DNA from: Karstenula rhodostoma CBS 690.94
Taxonomy: Eukaryota > Ascomycota > Dothideomycetes > Pleosporales > Didymosphaeriaceae
NCBI GenBank assembly: GCA_010093485.1
Contig: MU001501.1
Location: 389,052-453,051, forward strand
Length of the DNA: 64,000 bases
Reading direction: 5' to 3'
Below are positions 10,941 to 21,275 of the stretch, one piece after another (the first letter of the stretch is position 1; each line of letters starts with the position of its first letter). The translations under genes were made by a program, and so were the position numbers. Below the pieces are notes generated by a model, which saw nothing but the letters and a program-made list of their open reading frames with translations, was not told the DNA's origin and did not search any database.

Positions 10941-12953
10941 GAGGGTGGTGGATGGGTTATGAGATGGGACTTGTTGTAGATATGTATATATGGATATATA
11001 GATATGGGCTAGATGGTTTATCCAGCGTTATGCGATGATATCAACTATCACCATCATTCTTCCGATGCACACTCTTCACTACACACTCTCTGCCACTATG
11101 CGGCCAGACCTACCGTCTTTCCCGTCCGTAACTTTCCCGTCCCTCTACACAACGCCACATACCGAGTCACCCCCACCCTTTTTTAAACCCCACCACTCCT
11201 CCACACATGCGACACTGTCCAAATCCTTTCTTTTGGTTCGGGCAGGCTGGGAGGTCGTAAGCATAGAATACGGCAAAGGAAGAGAAGGGAAGGAGTCGGA
11301 TAGGATAGGGGGTCTTCTCAACCCCCTCTCATCCCCTTTTGTCATGCCTCTGCATATTTGCAATCATGCTAGCGCTATTCCCAGCGCTCTCTCCATCGGT
11401 TCCCTTTTCCTGGGTGGATTGGAGAGTCCAGAGAGATGCACAATCATGCATATCCTTTCCCACACAATCCGTTAATTCCGCGCATACCATATCATCGACG
11501 TCTCTTTGGTATAAAGCAGGGAGGTGGGAAACGTGTGGTGAACGGCAAGGGACGGAAATGTGAAGGCCTTCGCAGGGTTTTTCGTCCCTTTGGATGTCTG
11601 TCGTGGTGGTGTTTTTCGACGGCTGGGGTTGAGTGTGGGGTTGAGGGTTGTTTTGTGAGAGGCGAGAGAGGGTGTGATATTTAGTTGGGTGTGTGGGGTT
11701 TAACGGCATGGCGCTGGATATGCGGGTAGGTGATGTAGGCTACGGGCCATGTATGTTTTTGGTGGAAGGATGAGAGATGTAAAGATCTGCTGTGGGTAGT
11801 TGTGGAGACGATGCCAGTTCACGTGGATAGCTCTTGGGATACTTTTGTCGGGCTGTGGTATATTGGGAGGAGGAAGGACACGGGACATGGGGTGAGACTG
11901 GTGTGGGCTTTAGGGACGGGAGGGGAGGGAGTGGACGGATTTACTGGCTGGTTTTTGCATGCTTCCCTTTGTTCTGGTTGAGAGAGAAGCACGCACGGCA
12001 TGAATGCTTGTTCTTTTTGGAGACGGGCGAGCAGCTACATAAAGGACACTTCGCACTTTTGTCTGTCTGATGTTATCACTTGTAAAAGTTTGTCCCCATT
12101 TTTCTATGGTACTGGACACATAATATCTCCAGAATATCTCCACATTTTACTATAAGGAGCCAGCTTTTAGTGTTTCCTCCTTTAGTAGGCTAATTTAATA
12201 TATTTTAACCCTATTTTAGCCTCTACTAAGCCTAAAAGTTAATGTTTAACAAAATCTATCCAATAGCTAGCTCCTTACAGTAAAAGGTAGAGACATTCTA
12301 GAGATATTATGTGTCCAGTACTATAGAAAGGTGGGGAGAAACTTTTTCATAGCACTGATAGATGGAAGACGCGCTATACTGCAACTGCAAATATGTTTTT
12401 GGAGACGGAAGCTCTACCTTGGCAGCGGATATTGTCACTTCTATCTGAGGCCTCTAACGGTTCTTGCCATAGCGTTTTGGTTGCAGGGCTTTTGGCAGAA
12501 ATAAGTGGAGCATGGAACTAGATGTCCGAAACCTTCGAGAATACAATTCTATATCCAGAGAGAAAGGGCGCGTCGTTTAATGTAGGCTGGCGCTTTTTGG
12601 AAGGTCTTTGGCAGATAGATAATCTGCCATGAACCAAGGCAGAGGAGGTTTTGAGCATTAGGGATGGGAATCGGCCCACCACATACTGGGACTGTGGCAA
12701 AGCTCTTTACCGGAAGCGGGGAAGCATAGATGTGTCGTTCGGAATTTTGGCAAGGTTTGTTCTGTCTCGATTGTGTTTCTGAAAAGGGTCCTCCTCCGCC
12801 CTCTTCCATCATATTCTTACCGGCCAGAAGAGCCTCCACAGGAAGTCTGGACGTGATGAGAAAAGCGCAGATGCAAGTCCACATGAGTATAGTGTAGAAG
12901 ACTTTTATTAGGATAGTTTTCATTCCAGAACACGTATTGAGTCCGTTCCAGAC
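10941..12953. other. Gene-free stretch containing a foldback element
   Basis: Two kilobases between the convergent decarboxylase and DUF7708 genes. Frames up to 146 codons occur near 11035-11475 but have no start context, no domain, and low-complexity overlap on the other strand. The only definable object is the foldback element at 12076-12358. Confidence 0.6.
12076..12358. mobile_element. Foldback MITE, Tc1/mariner-like, TA duplication
   Basis: Arms of about 90 bp (12076-12164 and 12266-12358) are inverted repeats of each other. In the best-aligned 81 bp, about 71 positions agree, and most differences are transitions. The centre contains a second, nested inverted repeat (TTTAGTAGGCTAA against its complement), so nearly the whole 283 bp can fold into one hairpin. 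The ends read TCACTTGT and TCAGTGCT and are flanked by TA at 12074-12075 and 12359-12360, as expected for Tc1/mariner-type insertion. There is no coding capacity. Confidence 0.8.
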
Positions 12954-14922
12954 TCATTTCAACTTGCTCACAGGTAAAGGCACCTGGTGCGCAAGTTCCT
13001 CTGCGAAGCACTGACTCCGCGGGGGAATGCGTTCTGCAAGCACCCTTGAGTTCCCCGACGTAGTTAAGAGGATCTTGAAGGACCCTCGACAATTTGCTTG
13101 TGCCCGAGACAGCACGTCCAGGAAATCGTGGCACCATTCGCCTCCACCACCCCATTCGAATGCGTTCAAGTTGTGGATGACACAGAATCTGATATCGGAT
13201 GTGCAGACGAACAGTCGATAGAGGATTCTGAGGCCTTCTGAGAAAGATGCGCTGCTGCCGTTCAGACGGGCTACGTCGTCCAGATCAAGATCCAGCTGGT
13301 CGTCTTCAACTTCAAACTGAAGCAGCTGCATGATGAGAGAGTATACTAGGCCGATCATCCCAGATTGTTCACATGTGAGACCTTCAGCGCTATGATAGGG
13401 TCTCTCGCAGAAGTGAGATATGATCGGCGAATGAACGCTCCAAGCAGCGAGAACCACGTTCATAGCTGCAGCTTTAGAACTGGTCATGGAAATAGTATCG
13501 GAAACTGGGGGCCCAGATACCCAGAGAGTGTGAGGGAGGTCTGATTTAGCCATCCAATCCTGGAGTACTGGAGCAACTTTGAGGTCCGGCATCCAGAACT
13601 GACCGGACTCAAACAGTGTGTGGCCTTCGCTCCCTACAATATACAGCTCCATCTGTCGTGCATTCTCGCGAAGTTCCGATCTTTTGTTTGTTGCTGCGAT
13701 CTCTTGCGTATCTTCGATTGCTTTATCTTCGGATTGCACCGTCATTTCCTTCTGCTTCGGCTTCTCTATCGCTTGAAACTGGTACATAGCCTGTAGGAAA
13801 GCCTGCATAAACTCGCCCGGGTCGGTGCCAGAGTTGTTTTGAGCCCATTGATTCTGCCGCTGACGGAAGACTTCTGCTTTACTGAGAGCCATGTCTTGGT
13901 GGATTGATATGACCCTTGCTGCTGTCCCAATATGACACATATTGAACATGCGATTCACAATCTCCTTGATAGCTTTTGCGGACTCTCCAAACCCTATTTT
14001 GATTCTCTCGTTGAACGAGCCGAAGAACTTCGACTTGGATGAGCTGAGATACCACTCGATTGCGTCTCGGTAAAATCGGAACATGAGGGCATACACCTTT
14101 GACAACTGTTCACGCATTGCCGGTGTACGAACGAGACCAATAAGCTGCATGCAATAACTGCTCTCGATAGTGATCTCTGTCACCGCGTTAGAAAGTGTCT
14201 CTGCAACGTCTTCATGATTTACAGATGCCTGGGCTTATCAGTATTTATTTTGCTACCGAAGCTCATCATCAAATCTTACCTGTACAATCAATGATAGACT
14301 CCCACAGAGCACTGAAGCATACAAGCTCTGCTGCGGAAAGAGCTTGAAGATTTCCTTGTGAGCATCCACGTTGCGGCATAGTTTTTGAAAGTTTGTGTAG
14401 ATCTTAAAACCCCAGTCAGATACAAGGGACCAAGTAACTCTGGTGAGCCTACCGTGCCATGACTTGACTTCCACTGTGACTCTTGGCTCTCCACCAATAG
14501 TTTCAAATCGTCAAAATCATTTGCAACAAAGCCCTCTATGACTTCGTTTGCCTGTGCTTTTGCTGATTTGCGCTGCCTCCCGAACAGTGTCCCTATCTTT
14601 CCCAGCCTTGAAGGCTTAATCTCTTTCGCCATTTCGGTACATGTCTTCTGGAGCGCTTTTCGAGCAATCTCTGCCGCACTAAAGTCAAGCGCCCTGCGTA
14701 ATCTGTTAGTGGCTCGAAGACAGCAACTGTCTCGCAATCAAAGGCTTACAAGGAGTGATCAGAAGGGTCTTCGTAGTAGCTTTGTAATCGTAGATCTATC
14801 GCTCTCTCCTCTTGTGCGCTAAGCCTTTCTTGTGCCGAGATGGTGGCTCTCTCAAGCTCCGTCGCGCCATCCAGCTGATCAGTGAATCTTCTAACGATCA
14901 AGCTACCCGTTGGGTCGTCCAT
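12954..14922 (-). CDS. DUF7708-type protein with degenerate STAND-like NTPase region
   Basis: Four exons (14922-14750, 14693-14453, 14402-14280, 14228-12954) give about 603 residues, with all phases matching. Residues 1 to about 260 are helical and resemble the N-terminal module (DUF7708) found ahead of NACHT/STAND domains in fungal NLR-like proteins: FSAAEIARKALQKTC, KIYTNFQKLCRNVDAHKEIFKLFP and SYCMQLIGLVRTPAMREQLSKVYALMFRFYRDAIEWY. Residues about 400-590 align in order with a STAND NTPase: LWVSGPP where Walker A is expected (about 415), then RFCVIHNLNAFEWG where the Walker B LIDGLDEC-like strand is expected (about 526). Both lack the catalytic residues: there is no GKT after GPP, and no acidic pair. 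The protein ends without ankyrin or WD repeats. The domain call rests on memory of the family. Confidence 0.75.
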
Positions 14923-15538
14923 GTCAGAGGCCAGCGAAGGAGCTGTTTACAGATTGCGGGAACCAAGTCGCTTGATGTAGACTGTGCTGTCACAGTGGGC
15001 ATTGCATTATCAGCCTTCTCCCACAGCGCTGCCTAATCGCACATGCAGAGCAGCTTGAAGGATTATTTTCAGCCTTGCTTACATTCACTTGTTCTATCTC
15101 ACCGATCAGGGTATGTCGGTCTCTTTGCTCGCATCCTTCGGGTCAAGTGAAGCTTATTAATGGGGGCGATTGGGGGTTGTTGAGGAGCTGAAGCATGCCA
15201 GAAGCCGGATTTAGTTAGTGGGTGTTGACGTCCCTCAAGTGTAGCCAATTGATCGTACTTACCCTAGCTTCGATACCAGACAGGTAGCAGGTAGATAGCC
15301 AATTGCCGATATTAACATACCTACCAGATCGTATCCTGCCGTGCGACAGGGCAGTGCAAAAGTCCAGGCTTCTGAGGCTTTGGTGCGAGGCCGAGGGGTA
15401 ACTCAGGCCCTTGAGCACATTCATATTACATGCGCGGCAGAGCCTTCGTCGTATGGTAGTCATTCCTCCCTTTTCATTCCTCACGACTACCGAGGCTCAT
15501 GCTGAACAGAGGCTTTTCTTCACTCTAGATAGAACTCA
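14923..15538. promoter_or_regulatory. Shared upstream region of the DUF7708 and AAA genes
   Basis: A 616 bp gap between two divergent start codons. No convincing ORF. It must carry both promoters unless transcripts start further in. No TATA box or palindrome stands out. Confidence 0.4.
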
Positions 15539-18500
15539 ATGCACGAAACAGAATCAAATATTGATCCAAATACGGATCAGGAGCACCAAAATGTTCCGGC
15601 AGCTACAGATGGGCCCGAGCATGTGAGCCAAGGATCTTCATCGAAGAGTGTAGTAGACCCTGTGGGATCTGAAGAGAAAGCAATGAACGAAGAAGGCAAA
15701 GGTACGTTGTTGCTCCCTGCTCATCATGTATGCGATCTCATGTGAAGCGCAGAGGGACCTATAGTTGGCAAGATCGAGAAACTCGAAGCTGCGATTGAGG
15801 CTGCCATCAAGAAGAGAATTCCATCTGCAGTGTATGATTCAGATGATGTTAAAGCCGGAGATCACATAAGTTTCTACATCAAACCTGCGAGTGTATACGC
15901 TGTTCCCTGGGCCTTTTGCTCGAATTTGGAAGTAAGCGTGCTTTGGTCGGATCGCAAGAGTACATCGCTAACAGAATCAGCGCCTTGAATCATTTATTCA
16001 AGATATATATGAGGGCGACGAGAAAAACCTCCACGCTATCTCACAGAGGCGTTACAATGTGACATGCGAAAACGAAGGCCACTTCCAAGGGAAAGTTTTG
16101 CTTGAAGTATACGACAAGATCGTTTCCTCGGGATGGTTCATAGAAGTCGAGATTCCGGACGACTTCCATACCTCATCACCCGAGAAGCACACAAGCTACA
16201 ACAGCAAGATCAAGTACAGCATAAATTGCTTCCAAAAAAACGCCCAAGGGGGCAATGACTACTTGTGGACTGTTTCAGCTAACAATCCAACAACTTTCGA
16301 GTACGATCTCGAAACAAGAGGTGACTTACCAGTCCTGGAAGAGAAGAAACAACTCGAAATTTCCATTACCTCTCAGATGACAAAGCCCAGCGAAGGATTC
16401 AAGGGAAGATTGAAACGTCCACAGCACGATCTCATAACTGCCGCGTATATGTCAGTACATTCACACTACCTGCTTAATGTACTAAAATCGACCATTCAGT
16501 ACGCTACGGGCAGGGATGATTACGTGAACGGTGATTTCCATTTCCCTTACATGGATTTGTTTCGACATCGTGTAGAGATTGAAAACTACAAGACTTCTCA
16601 CAAAGCTCGGAGCCAGCACTCAGTCGAGTACAACGAGCAATGTGATAAGCATATTGACATCCTCCTGCAATATCTGGACTCTCACCCGACGATACGATAC
16701 TTTGGACACAAGGCGCTATGGAGTAGACCAAAGCCAATGACTACGTTTGCTGGACTCTGGCTTTTGTTAAAACCTTGTATCAATGTGTACGTTCAAGAGC
16801 ATGGGAGGTTGAACGCCTTTGTGATTGATAGGGTGACGGGAGGAGTAGTCTACCCAGTTGATCCGAGCCACGCTACAAGGGCCACCACTTATGGTGTTCG
16901 AGTCTGGAACCTGCACTTCAATGGAGATATCATCTATCGTCGAAGCCAGTGGATATTGGTGCCATACTTCGACGGTGAGCGGGAGATCACTTCGCTTCCA
17001 CTCTTTCCAGTGCAGTACCACGACAGTGCAGACGCTTCCGCAACACGAAGTTATCTGATTGAGCGAGGCAAAAGGTATTTTAGTTACTGCAAGAGCCCCA
17101 CTTTTTTAGAGTACACCGGAGCTGGTCTGAAAAATGGATGGATGAGTGTAAGCTACCAACTAAAGTGCTAGGACAAAGGTCTGAGCACCTTCGGCCTACG
17201 TATTGCCTGCCCTGGGGTAACACACCGCACTCAGACCTTCATCCTGGCACTATATTTGATCCAAAATAGCTAATGAGGTCGTTATAGTACAAGCGCACTC
17301 GAGTGGTTGTAGATCATAGACCTAAGCCTTGGACAAGTGATGCGTTCAAAGAGCTTGCATGGGATCTTGATCGCGACACCATCGAGAATACACTCGGCGA
17401 GGAGCTCAGAGCGCCCCAATGCGAGTGTCCCGACTGCACTCAATCACGCACGAATCAGGTGCAGGGGAGAGCGATGTTCAGTGACTACGATGAGATCCAT
17501 CCCGATAAAGTAGAAGAGCTCTCGGACCATCAGTATCTGCTGATGGCATCGCATATGTATGCGCACATTCTTCAAGATCGAGAATTCGGTATGGAGCCCG
17601 ATAGAGTTCCCAAATGCGGCAGAAAACTAACACGGTGTCAGACATTGTAGATGTTGGGAACCTGACCGAGCCAACCATAGTGGAGGACGCGATCAACCGC
17701 TTGGTGATGGACGAGGTTAACAAAGGTGTCATCAAAGCCATCGCAAGGACTTACACGGAAGACAAGGCTGGTGCCAGGTTCAAGGCTGACTTCATTTATG
17801 GTAAAGGTGAAGGGCAGATCCTGCTGCTCCATGGTCCCCCAGGGACTGGTAAGACCTTGACTGCAGGTATGTCACCTGAAACTTTTTGAGAAAGTGAGAT
17901 GTAACGTTGTGCTGCAGAGTCAGTTGCAGAGTTCACCAAGAGGCCTCTGCTCAACCTCACACCAGCAGATCTGGGTGAAGAAGCCTACGCCCTCGAGACA
18001 AATCTCATGCGTTTCTTCAAATATGCCAATGAGTGGGACGCAGTAGTCTTGATTGACGAAGCTGATGTCTATCTGGAAGCACGATCAGAGAAAGATTTGA
18101 AGAGGAACGGAATAGTTTCGATCTTCCTTCGGGCGCTCGATTATTTCCGGGGCATTCTCTTCTTGACAACAAACCGCATTGGTCGCTTTGACGAAGCCTT
18201 CATGACACGCATCCACGTGGCAGTCGGATACGAACGACTCACTGACAGTGCTCGTGAGCAAATCTGGGACAACATGTTTGATACACTGGAAGATGATTTC
18301 AAGCGAGGAGGGCCTCAGATCGATTAGTGAGTATCCCTGCCAAACGTTGGATTCGTACGCTCAGCCTACTGTAGTCATCGCCATGCAAAGGAGTACGTCA
18401 AGGAAGCTGAAGAGGTAAAAAATCTGGAGTGGAACGGTAGAGAAATCAGGAATGGTATGTCCAGCCTATCGTACAGTATCGGGTCAAGGTATTGAGTACT

Positions 18501-18850
18501 GCATTGCTCCTCCTGGGGTGACACAGTGTACCACAGAATTTTGACCAGGCACTGTACCCTGTGGAAGTACCCGAACTGACATATTCCATTTAGCATTCCA
18601 AACGGCCGTCGCGCTTGCTGTGAATGACAGCAAAGAGGCCAATGAACGAGGGCACAAGAACTCGAAGCCTTCCATTCCCGAGGTCAAAGAGAAGCATCTT
18701 GCACAGGTCGTGAAGCTCTCTACCGCATTTAAGAAGTACATGAAGGCCGCACGGCATAACAAAAACGAGTCGGAGAATGCTTATTACTACGGGAATCGGG
18801 ACGATGAAGCGAATTCCCCGATGCGACGGCGGAGCGAGCCACCAAAGTAG
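15539..18850 (+). CDS. AAA+ ATPase with DUF7025-like N-terminal region
   Basis: Eight exons (15539-15701, 15753-15931, 15975-17147, 17288-17588, 17642-17866, 17918-18326, 18375-18454, 18594-18850) give about 928 residues with consistent phases. The N-terminal 600 residues match the fungal DUF7025 architecture (LWLLLKPCINVYV, GVRVWNLHFNGDIIYRRSQWILVPYFDGEREITSLPLFPVQYH, KRTRVVVDHRP). The ATPase core is intact: Walker A GPPGTGKT (about 670-677), Walker B LIDEAD (about 725), sensor 1 LTTNR (about 764), arginine-finger segment DEAFMTRIH. The tail is Lys-rich. No signal peptide or membrane segment is seen. Its molecular role is unknown. It is divergently paired with the DUF7708 gene. Two introns of about 140 nt are related to each other. 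Confidence 0.87.
17148..17287 (+). repeat. Introner-like intron copy 1 (AAA gene, intron 3)
   Basis: 140 nt, more than twice the usual intron length of this gene. It contains a perfect 10 bp hairpin stem (AAGGTCTGAG / CTCAGACCTT) and the boxes CCTGGGGTAACACA and GGCACTATA, both shared with the intron at 18455-18593. Confidence 0.55.
18455..18593 (+). repeat. Introner-like intron copy 2 (AAA gene, intron 7)
   Basis: 139 nt. It contains CCTGGGGTGACACA and GGCACTGTA in the same order and spacing (within 1-2 nt) as the intron at 17148. An imperfect stem of about 16 bp (TACAGTATCGGGTCAA with TTGACCAGGCACTGTA) occupies the same relative position. Confidence 0.55.
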
Positions 18851-19604
18851 ATTGAGAAATGTGTGTTTTCGAGAGATCTGGTCGCCACAGTGACAGGTCA
18901 GAATTCTGAATACTCTATGTAATAGTTGACCCACGGGTTTATGGCATCCTACTGAGTTCTTGTACTGCATTTTGCCGCGGCTTGCAAACGCCCGCGAAGT
19001 ATCACATTTGGTTGACCCACGGGTGACCTGAGCTACTATACTTGTCTGTAATTGAGAACTGATACGGTATCGCCGCTGTATATCGGCCGCATCATCTCCA
19101 TTGTTGGCATTGTCGGAGATGCCGCGCTGGATATGGAGAGCCTCGTCGAAGACGAACATAGCCTTCTAGCCATCTTTGGTCTTGTGCTCGCACCCTTGGC
19201 CTTGACAGATGCAGTAAGCATCGAGAGTGGGCCATCCTGTATCTTGACTTCGATCACATCGTATTTCCCTGCGGTGTGACAAAGCGCGGAAGCACATGAT
19301 AAAAGCAGGAGTTTCTTCTTGCTAAGACAGGTTCTTTACTTGACTTGCGCCAATGCGAAACAACAGAACAAAATGACTCCTTTAGTGATTGCCTTGCCGA
19401 AAAGGTATCTCTATGCCATCTGGAATTGCATCAACAGAGGCCAATCCATAATTACGTATTCGAAACATATATGACTATCTGTACATGTACTTCAACAAGT
19501 TTAGCTCCATCCCATCTATGTCTTCTCCCTATATTCTTCCAACATCATCATACAATGCGTCCATCGCTCTTTTTCTTCCGGACTTCCATCGTCTAAATCA
19601 TACA
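18851..19604. other. Intergenic region between convergent genes
   Basis: About 750 bp between the AAA stop and the LETM1-like stop. It holds a 14 bp direct repeat (GTTGACCCACGGGT at 18925-18938 and 19011-19024). Open frames on both strands look random. Confidence 0.5.
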
Positions 19605-20726
19605 TTATCTTTCAAACCACCCCGCCAGTTCCTTCCTTAATTCCCCCTCCTTCCTCCCCAGCACTCGAATGCCCCTCTCCACACAGGCCCGCTCCACCTC
19701 CCTGGCCTCCAACGCCTGAAACCCGCCATCCCTCCGAATTGCCTCATCATCCTTCCGTAAATAGCCTATCCTGCTCTTCAACCCCCACCTCAGCAGCGCC
19801 TTCGGCGGGGTGAGGAATAACCAATCCCACACCCGCGGCTGCACGCCAAACCGCACATCCAGACTCAGCAGCGTGTACAGATCCGCCTTATCTAGCGCCT
19901 CCAGATCCACCGCCTGCGGGCGTATCACACCCGGAGTCGTAACGCCAGGCTTCCGATCCCGCGCAACGAGACGCGCAGCATCCATCGCAAGTCTGCGCTC
20001 CCTCTCCGTGCGCCGCTTCTCCATGGCCTTCATACTCCGCTCGATCTGGGACGGGATCCGGCACGGCTCCGGGACCACAGGCGTGAGATACACCACCAGC
20101 AGCGGCAGCCACTCGCCAAACACCACCAGCAGCGTCGCAAACGCTGGCAACCGCAGTCTGTCGTTCCCGCTGCGGTTCACAACTTGCCACTCCGCGCGCG
20201 TGAGCACCGTATGCCACCTTTCCTTGTCCTTGACCTGCGCCGACGCCTTTGCCCGCAGCGCCTTCGCGAGCTTCAGCGTCGCTCGCACGTTCGACACGCC
20301 CTTCTTGTAAAACGCGATGTACGAGCGGCCGCAGCGGTAGATGTATTTGACGTAGGCTTCGTGGCCGCGTGGGGGGAGGTGCAGTTCAGGGGCGTAGGTC
20401 TCAGGGGGCGGATTGAGCTTTGCGCGTATCTGAGGGACGGGCGCTGTGAAGGGTGTAGACTTAGGCTGGACGGCGATTTTGGTGGATGTCGAAGGGTGGG
20501 TGAGGGAGGGTTTGCGGGCGGCTGCGGCGCTCGAGGCGAAGCGTATGTGCGGGCGGAGAGCGAAGGCATTGCGGTTTGCAGTGTATCTGGGCTGGCTATG
20601 GGGTTGAGATTTGTTTGAGGGGCGCGCGGTGCACGCGTAGGAAAGAGGGCGGCGGCATTGCGATGGGAATGCTAGTCGGTACGTCGGCGTTGCGGGAGAG
20701 AACTGTAGTATGGGTCGCGGCCTCAT
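19605..20726 (-). CDS. LETM1-like mitochondrial inner-membrane protein
   Basis: Single exon of 373 residues from the ATG at 20726. An in-frame ATG at 20774 would add 16 residues. The downstream start is preferred because MRPRPILQFSPATPTYRLAF followed by Arg/Ser-rich sequence is a typical mitochondrial presequence. A family core follows: ERWHTVLTRAEWQVVNRSGNDRLRLPAFATLLVVFGEWLPLLVVYLTPVVPEPCRIP, which contains the single membrane segment and the Pro-rich turn of LETM1. The C-terminus (AREVERACVERGIRVLGRKEGELRKELAGWF) is the ribosome-binding motif type seen in Letm1/Mdm38. The family acts in mitochondrial K+/H+ exchange and in anchoring ribosomes. The protein is shorter than canonical LETM1 and lacks an EF hand. 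It belongs to the short LETM1-domain fungal proteins rather than clearly to Mdm38 or Ylh47. Confidence 0.8.
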   Translation of the reverse strand: MRPRPILQFSPATPTYRLAFPSQCRRPLSYACTARPSNKSQPHSQPRYTANRNAFALRPHIRFASSAAAARKPSLTHPSTSTKIAVQPKSTPFTAPVPQIRAKLNPPPETYAPELHLPPRGHEAYVKYIYRCGRSYIAFYKKGVSNVRATLKLAKALRAKASAQVKDKERWHTVLTRAEWQVVNRSGNDRLRLPAFATLLVVFGEWLPLLVVYLTPVVPEPCRIPSQIERSMKAMEKRRTERERRLAMDAARLVARDRKPGVTTPGVIRPQAVDLEALDKADLYTLLSLDVRFGVQPRVWDWLFLTPPKALLRWGLKSRIGYLRKDDEAIRRDGGFQALEAREVERACVERGIRVLGRKEGELRKELAGWFER

Positions 20727-21275
20727 GGCAAATAATAATATACAAGAAGGGTATGGTGTAGTAAAGAGCGACATGGGAAAAGTGCGACACGGTTCACGCT
20801 GTCATAGTTCATTTACACGATGTCATCACACCTCGCGAATGCACTAGGCCTGATCTGTAAAATTTAATCGATGAGCAAATCCGACTCATCACCGTCCATT
20901 GGCTCGCGGAAAGATGCCGAGAACCCGTTGCCTTTCTTTTTTGTCTGTTATACGTGTGGTGCGCGGACTCTGTCACCACGAGACCAAGGCATGAGTTTTG
21001 ATCACGGTCAGGTTCGTAAGCTTCTGAACGGAGTAGTTCATGCGGAGTGACACCAGCCTAATCAATCGGCTTACGTTGGGTATTCATGGGTCGGTAAATC
21101 TACATATACGTTCAACACCATACGTGCTCTCTCCAATGAATCTCCGTTTTGATATCCCGACACTGTGCTGTCCTGGACAGGGACATCCTCAAGCCAATAC
21201 AACGTCCTCCGTCATGAAGCATAGCCCAAGATATACAAATATCAATCCTACTTTCAAGCTCGCTCAAGAACGGCT
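20727..21275. promoter_or_regulatory. Upstream region of the LETM1-like gene
   Basis: About 550 bp containing the LETM1-like promoter and the RPA34 3' end. Nothing else is recognisable. Confidence 0.4.

Noticed and set aside
8950..11000. Secondary-metabolite cluster around the PLP decarboxylase
   Set aside because: No backbone synthase, transporter or cluster regulator nearby; neighbours are housekeeping genes.
11035..11475. 146-codon frame in the gap after the decarboxylase
   Set aside because: No homology features, overlapping frames on both strands, and no splice partners.
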